Positions 23,480 to 34,600 of a DNA stretch of 64,000 bases are shown one piece after another. The number at the start of each line of letters is the position of its first letter. Position 1 is the stretch's first letter. A model generated the notes under the pieces. That model did no database searches. It was not told where the DNA came from and saw only the letters and a list, made by a program, of their open reading frames with translations. Both the position numbers and the translations under genes were made by a program. The stretch covers positions 81,868,270-81,932,269 of the forward strand of contig JAKGHH010000004.1 in the NCBI GenBank assembly GCA_022828595.1. Direction: 5' to 3'. The stretch is from Nelumbo lutea (lineage: Eukaryota > Streptophyta > Magnoliopsida > Proteales > Nelumbonaceae).

Positions 23480-24717
23480 CTGCTGCAGGGGCTCAGGTGG
23501 GCTGAACTGGCCTCGCCCCCCGAGCTATGTCCTTCTTCTTCCTGTGATCACCCTGAGATGGGGGTTCTGGCTCCCTCTTTCTTTCTTCTGGGGCCTGCTC
23601 ACCCTTCTGGTTGATCTCTTCCTCAGTCCTGATGAACCGATCCACGAGCTTAAGGAACTCAGTTACGGTCTTGGGTTGGTTGACAACTACGTGCCACTTG
23701 AATTCCTTATGGGTGATACCTCGCTTGGTTGTTGTGAGGTGAACTGCGGGATCCAGGTCGGGTATCTACAAACAAGCGTCATTGAACCACTTGATGTAGC
23801 TCCGGATGGATTCCCTTCCTTTTGCACTATGCCGATGAGGCTTTCCTGAGTTCACAGACAGCTCTTGCCGGTGACGAAGTGGGAGGTGAAAACTTGCACG
23901 AACTATGCCCAACTTCTTACCGAGTCGGGTGTGAGGTTTTGGTACCAGGTGCTGGCCACTCCTTTGAAGGTAGTGGAAAAGGCCACGCAAATGCAGGACT
24001 CGCTGGCCTGTGTCAGGTGCATTTGGGACTGGAAGGCGTCCACATGGTCATTTGGATCGAAAGACCCATCATACTTGTCTAGAGGAGGGAGCTTGAAATC
24101 CTTTGGCATGGGGACAACCAGGAGTTCTGGAGATAGCGGGGAAGAAACTGAGAGGAGGGGGGTAGTTTTTACTTCAGCTGAGCATACCTCCTCCTTTCCT
24201 TTAAGCTCAGGAGAGGCTCTGGAAGCAGTTTGGCGAGCTCATCGGTGTCTTCGCTACTGCTTTGCTGGTTCAGCATTGGTGCTCAACGCCTCGATGTTGC
24301 CGAGCTCGATAGGCTCGGACTGCTGGTGATGACTATGGACCGAAGGGCCCTATCTATAGCCCACTGCTGGTGCTGGTACTGGTACTAGGAAACCTGGTGC
24401 AACACTTGTTGTTGGTAGAGTTGAAACTATTGGAATTGTTGCATCTGAGCCTGCATGGCCCACATGCATTGCACTAAGTACTCCAGTTGGTTTGGGTTGG
24501 CCATTGGGGGCACGACCGAGGGCTCAACAGAGGCTGCTTCTATTGTAGAAGGGAGCGAGGCAATGGCGGGTGCCATTGTAAGAGGCAAATTCAAATTAGG
24601 GACTCCGTCCATGGTGAGGGGGATGGTAAACTGTCCAATGCAGACAGTAGGAAGCTGGGGCTGCTCCCCATAAGCATTCTGGTTGTTGCCACGTCTGGCA
24701 TTGCTGGAAGAAGCCAT
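23480..24717 (-). pseudogene. Tat gag, frameshifted
   Basis: The N-terminal frame starts at 24717 (MASSSNARRG) and is Pro/Gln/Met-rich. The conserved gag core follows in another frame (LDKYDGSFDPNDHVDAF, TFKGVASTWY). Further frames show IRSYIKWFND, LQIPDLDPAV and a KTVTEFLKLVDRFI segment. At least three breaks separate these pieces. It is the structural protein of the element's particle. Confidence 0.8.
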
Positions 24718-24800
24718 GAAGAATGCTAAGTTTTTGGAAGAAAGTGTTGTAAAAGCTTGGAGGAAGGCTTTTAGAAGCGTTTCCCATAGACGACGTCAGA

Positions 24801-25728
24801 TGATGCGGCACGATCCAGGCACTCCTAGCTTGCTGCTGACTGGCTCCTTGTTGGCAACGAACGGCACCTGTGAGAAGATGAAGAAGAAGGATTCCCAAGG
24901 ATTTGCCCAGCGGGAATACTCTGATGCTTAAGTTAGAACGCTGGGGAGGATGGAGAGAGAGAGAGTATAAAAGGCTAAGAGTGTAGATCGCGCTAGATCA
25001 CTGCCTCAAAATTAGCTCGTGAGCGAGTAAGAGTGCAAGTTCATATCTCAATTCGAGAGAGAGAGAGAGTCTGTCTCTCCGATTTAAGGGCTTTTATAGG
25101 GGCGTTCTTGTCAAATCCAGTGTAACCGCCACTGGGCTTCTGCCGCAGCCGTTACCTGCCAGGGCTGCGTAGTTGATCGTTACAACATACTGCCTGTGCA
25201 GCTGAGTGACACGCTTCCGAAGGGACAGGCACGCCACCATCTATTGAGAGACGTGGGGCAGACTGTCAATCGGGCAAGGACTGCGCCGTCAATTGAGAGA
25301 CGTGGCACAGTCTGACGGGTACGGTCTTGTGAGATGGAAGCTTCCTGAGAGTGTCGCATCACAGTCGCAAGTTACTTCATAGCGGGCCATCCTTGCCGCG
25401 AACTACCTTATAGCAAACCCTTAGGGTTATTTCGAGGTGACCCTCATCAAGGTTGGTCTTTAGGGCAGTTCTTCTGCACAGGTGCTGAGCGAGCTGGTTT
25501 CCCTAGCTCGCGAGCTGAAATAATCTTGGAGTATTCCCTTCTCAGTAGCTCGGGGGATCTGGAGTTCGCGTTGTAGCGAGCTCCCCCTACAAAGAGCTAT
25601 GACGTAGCGAGTTGTTCTATAGACTTATTACCTGGTCGCGATCAAGGCAGGCTGCGGAGCTGTTGCTCGTGCTGAGTCAGGTCCATGTGTCATAATCTCA
25701 GTAGGTTGAGTCAAATCATCCTCCATCA
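24801..25728 (-). repeat. Tat element 5' LTR
   Basis: Partner of 15599-16530. It starts TGATGCGGCACG and ends CTCCATCA, followed by ATAAT. The minus-strand TATA box lies near 25090-25101. The primer-binding-like stretch is immediately inside at about 24780-24799. Confidence 0.9.
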
Positions 25729-26179
25729 ATAATAATAGTAATAAAGGGAATGAAGATAAACATGCCTTTAACATTATATTCATCATATTTAACAAAAATA
25801 TGTGTGAAAAGTAAAATTGTGGTTATTAATGATGAAAATGGCTAAAATACGAAAGCAAAAGGAACAAGAAAAATTAATAATAATAATAATAACATTATTA
25901 TTATTATTATCAATAATAGTATTTTAAATTACCACGTACAACGCACATAAACATCTACTAGTATTATAGAAATAAGGAGACAAAGAAACACATTGGGTTG
26001 GTTGTTGATTAGTATGCCAAAGTCTAAATATTAAATTTAGCATATTGGCATTTTAATGCACCAAAGGCTATTGACCTGCCCTCCTCTCTTACAATTTGTT
26101 TGTTTGCGTGTGATTTTTCATGGACATGTTGATTTTGATGACTAGAGTTGCAACTTGGGTATTTGGTGATACATTCCAC

Positions 26180-26843
26180 TAACTGTTCATGGGCCGGGTA
26201 GCCCAATGGGCTGGCTTGGCCCAGCCCTCGGACGGCCTTGAACACAAATTTGAGCCCATAGGCTTAACCTCGGGCCTAAAAGCTCGAGCCTAACTATTTT
26301 ATGGGCGGGGCTTGGGATTTGTTAAAAAAGCCTAGCCCGGATTGACTTTTAGGTTAAATAAAAAACCCTAAATATCCTAAGTTCCTAACTCCTCTCTTCT
26401 CATTCTTCTCTTTCTAGCTGAACCTCTCATCTCAATAGTGGAACACTCACCGGCGCAACCTCACATTCTTAGGTAGACAGAACCGGCAAACTATCACCGA
26501 CGCAACCAGCTAATTCCAACAGATCGGGGGTGAGTCCTCTCTCTCTCTCTTACTTCTTCTCTCTCAGAATCTCAGACACGAACTCAGGCACCGACGAGGT
26601 AGCGAACATAGGCATTAGTGGCGGCGATGAATCCTCTCTCTCTCACACAGATGCAAACTCAACACCAGCGAACACTGTCACCGGCGGTGAGTTCTTTCTT
26701 CTGTTAGGTTAGGCTTTAAGCTCGGGTTCGAGCCCATGTTGTAGGCCCATCAGTCGAGCCGGGCTCAGGCTTGGGCCTAACAAAATCATGTTTATAAAGA
26801 ATAAAAGCCTGGCCCGAGCCAGCCCAACCCATAAACAAATCTA
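26180..26843. repeat. hAT MITE (CTGTTCATGGGC family), copy 1
   Basis: It is flanked on both sides by CATTCCAC (26172-26179 and 26844-26851), a perfect 8-bp duplication. The ends are TAACTGTTCATGGGC and CCCATAAACAAATCTA, a decayed version of the perfect ends of the copy at 37404-37946. The arms are rich in GGCCCAGCCC- and GGGCTCGGG-type words. The middle is CT-rich with a TCTCTC tract. No transposase is present. Confidence 0.85.
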
Positions 26844-27037
26844 CATTCCACTAATAACTCATTTTCCAAAGACAGTAATTGCAATAATTGAATCCATGTT
26901 TATGCTAAACCAAACCAGCTAACATACCAATTAATTGCTGACTCACCACTCAATTCAACTTGGAATCTAGGAATGCAACTTGGGGTTGGACCTATTCAAA
27001 ATTTGACAAAACCCCAATCAGAACCCGCCTAAGTTGC

Positions 27038-28245
27038 TGAAGGGATAGGATATTCATCACATGGATGCCCAAATCTTGCGGAATGGGCTGGGCGAATTTC
27101 AAAAATTTCTCCCATCTTTGCAGGGAATCGAATTCCCTATTTTAGAAAAACATATTTTTCAATGATCAATCTTGAACCATTAACCAAACCAGATCTGAAC
27201 CAAAAGGAGTAGGAGGGAGGATGTACCTGATACGGAGAAATAATATCTCCCAATGGAGGTGTTCACGCCTAAGGAAGGATTCAAAGACTGCTCCCACTGA
27301 AGATGGTGCAGTGCAGGATGGAGCAGAATCAACAATGTTCTTCAAAAGAACTTGACCCTTCGCAAGAATCAACTGGATGGCTGGAGATAATGGCGGCGGC
27401 AGGAAGGAGGCGGCAAGAGAGATTTCATAGGGTGTAGAATTTCTCTCTTCTTGTGATTTCAACTTTGAGGACAATAGTTTTTGGGGTTGCCTGTCTAAAG
27501 GCTGCCGCCCCTTCCTCCTTTTATAGATTTAAAGGGATTAGCTACTAATCCTATTAGGAGTTGCTAATCCAAATTATATTTGGATTAGAAGTCCCTTTAA
27601 GTGATAAGGAAGAACCCTTATCTTATCTACAGATCAGATCAACCATCTCCTAATCTAATTAGGAGGCTTCCAGATCTAAATCTTATTAAGATCTTGGACT
27701 CTCTAAGTGGATAAGGTCTAGGCCCAATCCTATGAGCTGATCCACCTCAGAATTCGCCCATTTTAATTGACTGATCAAATCAACCAAGTTCGAAATGGGC
27801 TTAAGGCCCAATTAAGGTAATGTACTCACTTAGTCTTCCAAACTGCTGTCTAGTCGGGCTTCCTTGTATGGCATGGGACCCAAACATTGATGTACACACC
27901 AACCACATGGGTTCAGCCCAGCCTTTGTTACAAGGCCTGGCCAAATACACTGTTATGGACAGTACACCCCATAAAACCCATTTTATGGGCTCTATGGGCC
28001 CAATACTTACCCTAAGTGGTCCCTGGGCCAAGCCACCTTGTAACACCCAGGGACTGTGGGTAGATGCAAGATTAGCCCATCAAGTATTATCCTCAATTGT
28101 CTTACACTTAACCTCTCAGCCCATAATGATCATACACTGCCCGACAAAAGATGACCTCTCCCTCGGCTGCAATGAACAGTGTTGCACTCTCTGTTTACAT
28201 GGATCCCGGGAATTAAAACCTTTTGCAAATCATTTCGAAACCATA

Positions 28246-28295
<50 letters not shown>

Positions 28296-28896
28296 CAAAA
28301 CAAAATCTCAACAATTGAAAATCGGCTACCGGCTTCTTGGTTTCCATCAGAGAGAGTGCATCCCCGATCATTACCTTTGTCTGACAAAGGGGCTGATCCT
28401 GTCACTATGATCACCCACTCAGATGAATTCTCAGGCTGTCCCAATATACCCAGGTTTTGACCTCCGCTAAGGATCTCACTGATTGGTATATCAAAGACAA
28501 TCCAATTCGACACCTAGTGCAGTATCATAATTGAGTCTAGGGGTCGGGTGTAACTTTTTAGTTTTGCCCATCAATCTCCAAGGTCTAGGGCAATACTGGA
28601 AATCTGGTCCAGTTCAAAGATTCAATTAATCCTACACTGTATGTGCCTAGGGTCTCACCCTGGCAGTTGAGACAGCCCACCCCAACCGACTTGGTGGCAC
28701 CACAGTGTCAGCCTTGTCAGGATAGGCCTCCCCAGACCGACCCACTGGCTTTGAACATTCCAAACTAACTCGAGTCTCATTAAGTGTCTGGTTTAAGGGT
28801 ATTACACAGAAACATACCAAGGGAACATGAATCAAATATGCACTTTTATTCATTTTCATTCTGATTGAAGCTAAGGGCATACAAAACTGTCTAACA
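27038..28896 (-). mobile_element. Solo LTR, family S, copy B
   Basis: 1859 bases, starting TGAAGGGATAGG and ending CTGTCTAACA on the + strand. The flanks are GTTGC and ATTGC (27033-27037 and 28897-28901), a 5-bp duplication with one change. On the minus strand a TATAAAAGGAGG box (about 27516-27527) is followed by a leader with a donor-like CAGGTACAT, which sets the sense direction. A (TA)n tract at 28249-28292 lies in the U3 part. Short open frames here are non-coding. Confidence 0.85.
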
Positions 28897-29356
28897 ATTG
28901 CGCCCTACCCAATTATGATAAATGGGACACATGTATCATGAAAAATACCAAAGTACCTCCCTTTATAGTGAAAGGCTGTTATCTCCATGATAAAACATGA
29001 AAGTGCAAAGCTGTAAAGGTTGTACAATCAACATCACTTTTAATTATCATAATGGGACTCCTCAGTTTGATCACAAACCTGTTATATACTATGTAATCGG
29101 TCCTAAGCCCAATCCGAAAAATAGAGAGTCAAAGTTTTGGCTCAGGGGCCAAAAAGCCCAGCCTAGTGCATGTAAAATTGCAAGCTTGATCAATCCGGTC
29201 TGAGGTTGGACTCGCCCAAGTTGCTAGGTCATTTTTAATATATTTATATTTATTGAAAAGGGAAAATCTATGATAAGTGAAAGATATGGTATCCAAAGAG
29301 TTTTCGCCAATTAAAATCCACCCATTAATTTTGATAAATAACACTTAATTTGCTAT

Positions 29357-29603
29357 TAGGGTTGTTTACGGGTCGAGTTGGGTCGGTTTATTGAGGTTTT
29401 TCCAATCGACCCAATCTGGTCGGGTTACCTAAGATGGAAATCGAAACCAACCCAGTGTTAAGTAAAACCGACCTGATCAGTTTGAATCGTGTTGGGTCGG
29501 TTTGGGTCGGTTTCGGTTTAAAGTTCATCCATGCCCCCCACAGCCACCTAGTTTTTTGGAAATATATTTAAAATTGAAATATGTATTTTAGAAATATATA
29601 TAC

Positions 29604-29677
<74 letters not shown>

Positions 29678-29991
29678 CAAAAATATACATACAAATATAT
29701 TGGAATATATATTTTTTGGAAATATATATCTGACATATTTCATAATATATATTTTTTAGATATAGATATTGGAATATATATTTTCAGATATTTCAGTTTT
29801 TAGTTAAGTAGGAACTAAGTGGGTTTGGTTTGGGTCGGTTTTGGTTTTCACACAAGAAAACTGATACCGACCCGAACCATCGGTTTATGAATTTGTACAA
29901 CCCGAAACCAACCAGTGCTAATGAAAACCCGACCGACTCGGGTTGGGTCGGTCCGGGTTGGTCGGGTTGGGCCTTCTTATGAACAACCCTA
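29357..29991. repeat. hAT MITE with large (TA)n core
   Basis: It is flanked on both sides by TTTGCTAT (29349-29356 and 29992-29999), a perfect 8-bp duplication. The ends TAGGGTTGTTTACGGG and CTTATGAACAACCCTA form the terminal inverted repeat. The arms are rich in GGTTGGGTCGG words. The centre is a long TA microsatellite (about 29616-29676). No coding sequence. Confidence 0.88.
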
Positions 29992-30144
29992 TTTGCTATT
30001 TAGTTTATGATTCTAGTTAATTGGTAAGATATTTTTCATATATATCATATATTTCCCATATTATAGTAGAACCCTTTATTAAAAATGTAGAAGTATAAGA
30101 TTCAGTTGGATTTAAAAAATAAATGAATCAATTTGGATCAAGTG

Positions 30145-30580
30145 TAGGGATGACAATTTTCTCCATTTTCAACGGAGACCCAACTTCCCTGACCCCATCG
30201 AGTCGAGGATGGGGATTGTTTTGGTGGAAAAGGAACGGGAATGGGGATTAATAGGAATCCTCAATCGGGGCCAGGGTCGGGGATGGGGATTATATATATA
30301 TTTAAATATTATTTATATTAAATATATATTATTTATATTATATATATATATCAAAACATATCTAAAACATTATTTATAATTTAAAATTTTTATTTATTTT
30401 AAGTAAATTTATTTTTAAAAAAAATACTATTATCTAAAAATAATTGAGGATTCCCGAATGTAAGGATCGGGGATGGAAGACAAATTTTATCCCAACAGGG
30501 ATGAGTTAATTTCAGAATCAGTCAGGAGCGGAAACGGAAAATATAATCCCCGTCCCAAACCCGCCCCGTTACCATTCCTA
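30145..30580. repeat. Probable hAT MITE (TAGGGATGACAAT family)
   Basis: The left end TAGGGATGACAAT and the right end ACCATTCCTA are imperfect inverted repeats. The interior has GGGGATGGGGATT words and an AT-rich core. The flanking octamers do not match cleanly, so the exact ends are uncertain. Confidence 0.5.
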
Positions 30581-30588
30581 CCAGTGCG

Positions 30589-31683
30589 TGAGTTGCAGCG
30601 TCACACTACCTCTGCCCACAATAACTCTTCCCACGTTTACCTATCACACACTACCTCTGCCCAGATGAGCTCTGTCCACAGGTGCGATGTTATGTGGGCA
30701 GGAGATCCGGACTCCAATATCTTGCTGTTTATCCTCAACGGCGTTATCTTGTTTGAACGTGGATGTCGGAAAGACGTCACCCAACTAGACCCCTCACCGC
30801 TGGGCGCTGGCATATATATATATATCATCTCCTTCGTCGCTAACCAGAGGACGGAGCCACTGATCACGGGGGCGGCTGAGTTGTCGCCTTGTCGGGAGCG
30901 TTGGGAGAAGTAGTGGGCCTGTGATTTGCAATGGTCACGTTTGATCAAATGCTTCTTTTAAGAGGGGATTGGTGATCTTTGGTGCTTGTGGTTGAGCTTC
31001 TGCCTTGACGATAGGAACCAAATGTTACAGAACTTTGCTCCCAGGATGTTTGAATGAGTTTCGAGCCAAAAATGATTCACAGAATCCGTGGAGGACGATG
31101 GGACTGGCCCGACTGGGAAGGATGTTGGAAGTTGTATATCAGAGTTCCCCTTCTTTGAAGCATGATCTGTATTTACGTGTAGAATGAATTCTAGGTGTAC
31201 CTACCATCTCTAATCAACCGAAATTTCTTTCGAAGTTGGTTTGCTCAATCTCAGAGATGAAACTCATCAGCATCTGCTTCCATGACTTGAAGTCTGCGCT
31301 TGCGTCAGCTTTGTTTATTAGAATAAAGTTATTGTAATTTGATTTGAATTGTTATTCTACATATCTGTCCAAGTCTCCCATTATACTAGAGTTCAATTTT
31401 AAACGTTCCCGCTAAGGAAACTGGAGGAACTTCCGCCTCTGTTCGACGAATTGAATCAATCAATTTATTGCACCTGCCGATTAATAAAATATTCCTATCA
31501 AAGACTCAACTCAGAAAGTAGAGCTTTTTAAACCCGGGAATCCTTTCTCCTCCATTTTGGTCATTTCTCGACTATCATCGTTAACGGCTTAGCGAACACA
31601 TCGAGGGGGAGAGGAAAATAGTTATCGACTTATCGTTTATTCGTTTTCATCATCAAAGAAAGTGAGAAACGTGCAAGACAGAA
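30589..31683 (+). promoter_or_regulatory. Upstream region of the BON3-like gene
   Basis: No coding region is seen between the MITE at 30145-30580 and the start codon at 31684. A 17-base segment CACACTACCTCTGCCCA occurs twice, 46 bases apart (about 30603 and 30649). A short TATATATATAT run lies near 30812. The last hundred bases before the ATG are likely 5'UTR. The transcription start cannot be fixed from sequence alone. Confidence 0.35.
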
Positions 31684-34600
31684 ATGGGTGGATGCTTTTC
31701 GGACATTAAGGGAGGACAACAAGCTGTAGGAGGCAACCAGCCTAGGCCTAGCGCCATGAACAGCGATCAGGGGGATGAGCACAATGATGCTGTTGATTAT
31801 TTCTACCGTTCTCGCGGTTTGTACGCTCTTTTCACGCAACTCGAGGTATATTACAGTCACCATTGATCCTACATAAACCCTAATTTTAAGTTACTTCTCT
31901 GCTCCTTCCCCGGTTTCTCCGCCCCATGACCTCTATACATAAATTATTTTTGATTTAGACATTTTTACATGTGCGTGTGTTTGTCTGTGCCTGTGTTCGT
32001 TTGTACATCGCATGTGGGTTTTCTACCTTCGATTTTCTTCTCGGTCCTTTTTGATAAGTGTATGCTCATGTGTTTGTTTGTGGCGCCGAGAGTCTGTTTT
32101 GGTGTTTTTTTTTTGGCTGTCTATGTTGATATATGTGCTTTTGAGCCTCCATTTTTTACTCTGTTTCAGAGAGAGGAAACCATGTTTGTGTCTGTTGACT
32201 TCGTTGATCTTTCTGTGTGTGTTTCTGTAACATTGATTTTTGTGGTCCTTTTTTTTGTTTGTATATGCGTGTATTTGTGTGTGTGGGATAGATGGATAGA
32301 TAGATAGACGGTGTTGGGAGAAATAGACTAACTTCTGAAGGAAAAGTAAGCTTGTTCTTTCGAGCTAAATAAAACCGTGGTCTGTTTAAGGATGTAATTC
32401 ACTCATCCATGTAGTGTGGGTCCGCATTCCTCTTGCAGGTCATGGTGTGCTGATCAAAGGGGGGCACAATTGAAAACTACTGGAGAATTTTTCTGATCGG
32501 GGGATCACATTCAAAAAACAGTAGAAGAGTTTGGGGCTTAATCAATGGACGATGGTGTGAGCACAGTTGTGCTCAGACCGTTCTAACAACCCTTTTCAGC
32601 TGTGTATTGGGAACATCTCCATGAATAAAAAGATACTAAGTATGGAGTTGTTCCCAATGCACGGTTGAAAAGAGTTGTGAGAATGGTGTGAGCACAGTTT
32701 TGTGACTACTGAATCCGCCCCCGTACTGCATGGCAGTGGGAGTTTTGTACCATGATGAGGCTAAAGTTAACCACAAAAAAAAAAAAAAGGTTTTAGACAT
32801 GATACATCTTTGATGACCATTCAAAGAATTCAGACAAATGACCAAAAAGAACCCATGGATTTAAAAATAAGAAAATTGAATAGCCTAAATTATTTCGAGT
32901 TAATTCCTACTTTGTAAATGGTAACTTCTTTTGCCCACCATAAATGACAAGCTTCCTTGATCAATAGCCTAAATTATGTTGATTTTTTATGCCTGTGAGC
33001 CAACTTGATTCAACTAAGGAATATTTAGTTCACCACTTATGTGGCATTATTAGATCATGGACTAAATGCTGGGGAACATCAAGTAGTACCATCGCAGTTG
33101 ATGTGTTCAAATTTGAGATGAGGCTTTGTCGTGTGAAGCAGTACTCCATATTGTCACCAGAAATGAGCTTTAGCCCTTGCAATTTATTGGAGTTGCATAT
33201 GGCTTTTGCCAAATTGAGAATATCAAATCTCAGAGGCAGCAATGATGGCTGTGGATGTGATCATAACACTCGAATTGGCAAAATGGGACATGTAGCTTTG
33301 TTTTTATTCCCCATTACTTCCCCTTATTCCCATGGCCTTGGCATATACTGTAGTTTTACTGGGAATGGTCTTACCTTCTACTCTGTTAGTTATGATCCAT
33401 AGTGTAGAATGGTTGATGTTAAGATCAATAGAATGCTTTGGGTGGGACTTTCAATCGACTTTGAAAGTTTGTTACATAGTTTGACTATGAATTCGATTGT
33501 CCCAGATTTGGATGTTAGAACTTGCATCAGATTAATAATAGAATTGGATGTGGATTTAATCCCATCCAATCTGATTAAAAAACCTCAGTCCAATAAAACA
33601 TTATTATTTTATATATGTACGTAGTATAATTATTTATATAAAGTTTATCATTTATAAATTTAATACTTTATATTTATATACATATATTGTGCATGTATAA
33701 GTTAAAAATTATTAATTTCTAAAACTTCTCTAACTTTTTTGTCATTTTAAACACAATAGCATGGGTGCAGATTAAATCCGAAATCCTATATGAAATTTGA
33801 CATGTTGGATTCAGATGTAAGGTTTGATAATTAGATGTAGATGTGGATTGAGGTGATCTGAAATTCTGAATCTGTATCCAATCTGATTACAGCCCTATCT
33901 ATGGGATCAAATTAATAGAATGTTGTATGTGATCTTAAGAATTGACAACTTCATTTAGGGCATCTAATGTGCTATATGCACTAAAGAGGGAGAAAAGGGA
34001 ATATATAAACTAGCAAAGTTGAGAGAAAGGAAAGACAGATTTAAATCATCTTAGGTGCATTAAAGAGGAACATCAAAGAGTATTGGTAAAAGATGGGAAA
34101 ATCAAGCAAAAATGGGAAAACTATTTTGAAAAATTATTAAATGAACACGTAGAGGATGCTAATGGAGGAGAGACTAGTAATACAAATTGTGTTAAAAACA
34201 ATATATACTTTTGTAAAACAAGAACTACTAAAGTTAAAGAGGTGCTAAATAAGATGAAAGGAAAAACGTTAGGACCCAATGAAAAGATATGAGAGAGGTA
34301 GGCTTATTATGAGTAAGTATGCTTTTCAACAAGTTAATGAAGGAAAGAAGATGTTTGATGATTGAAGAAATAGTAGTACAATGCCTAAATTTAAAAATAA
34401 AGGTGATATACAAAGTTTTTTTAAGGTGATATACAAAGTTGTAATGACTATTGGGGGATTAAGCTCTTGAGCCAAAGTATGAAACTTTGGGAGAGAAAAT
34501 TGATCATAGAGTATGTTTGATCAATTTGGGCTTATGCCAAGGAGATCAACAATGGAAGTTATCTTTCTTTTGAGAAGGTTGATAAAAAAGTTTAGAGAGA

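Larger units (their letters stand above)
15599..25728 (-). mobile_element. Ty3/gypsy Tat-lineage LTR retrotransposon
   Basis: Two 0.93-kb LTRs (15599-16530 and 24801-25728) begin TGATG and end CATCA. They are flanked by ATAAT on both sides, although the target is an AAT microsatellite. The pol order on the minus strand is gag, protease, RT, RNase H, a second RNase H, integrase, so the 5' LTR is the right-hand one. A primer-binding-like stretch (minus strand TGACGTCGTCTATGGGAA) adjoins the 5' LTR. A polypurine tract (AGTGGGGGGCAAC) adjoins the 3' LTR. Two RNase H domains plus an antisense extra ORF are the signature of the plant Tat lineage. Stops and frameshifts occur in every reading frame, so it is no longer autonomous. 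Confidence 0.9.

Noticed and set aside
28179..28513. Frames in solo LTR copy B with YIYIYI runs
   Set aside because: Translation of (TA)n within an LTR; the same LTR in other copies has no conserved frame.
30145..30588. Perfect hAT target duplication for the MITE at 30145-30580
   Set aside because: ATCAAGTG and CCAGTGCG do not align without a shift; only the inverted ends support the call.
31969..32307. 112-codon Cys/Val/Phe-rich frame in copine intron 1
   Set aside because: GT- and T-rich intron sequence; no splice signals fit and no similarity to copines.
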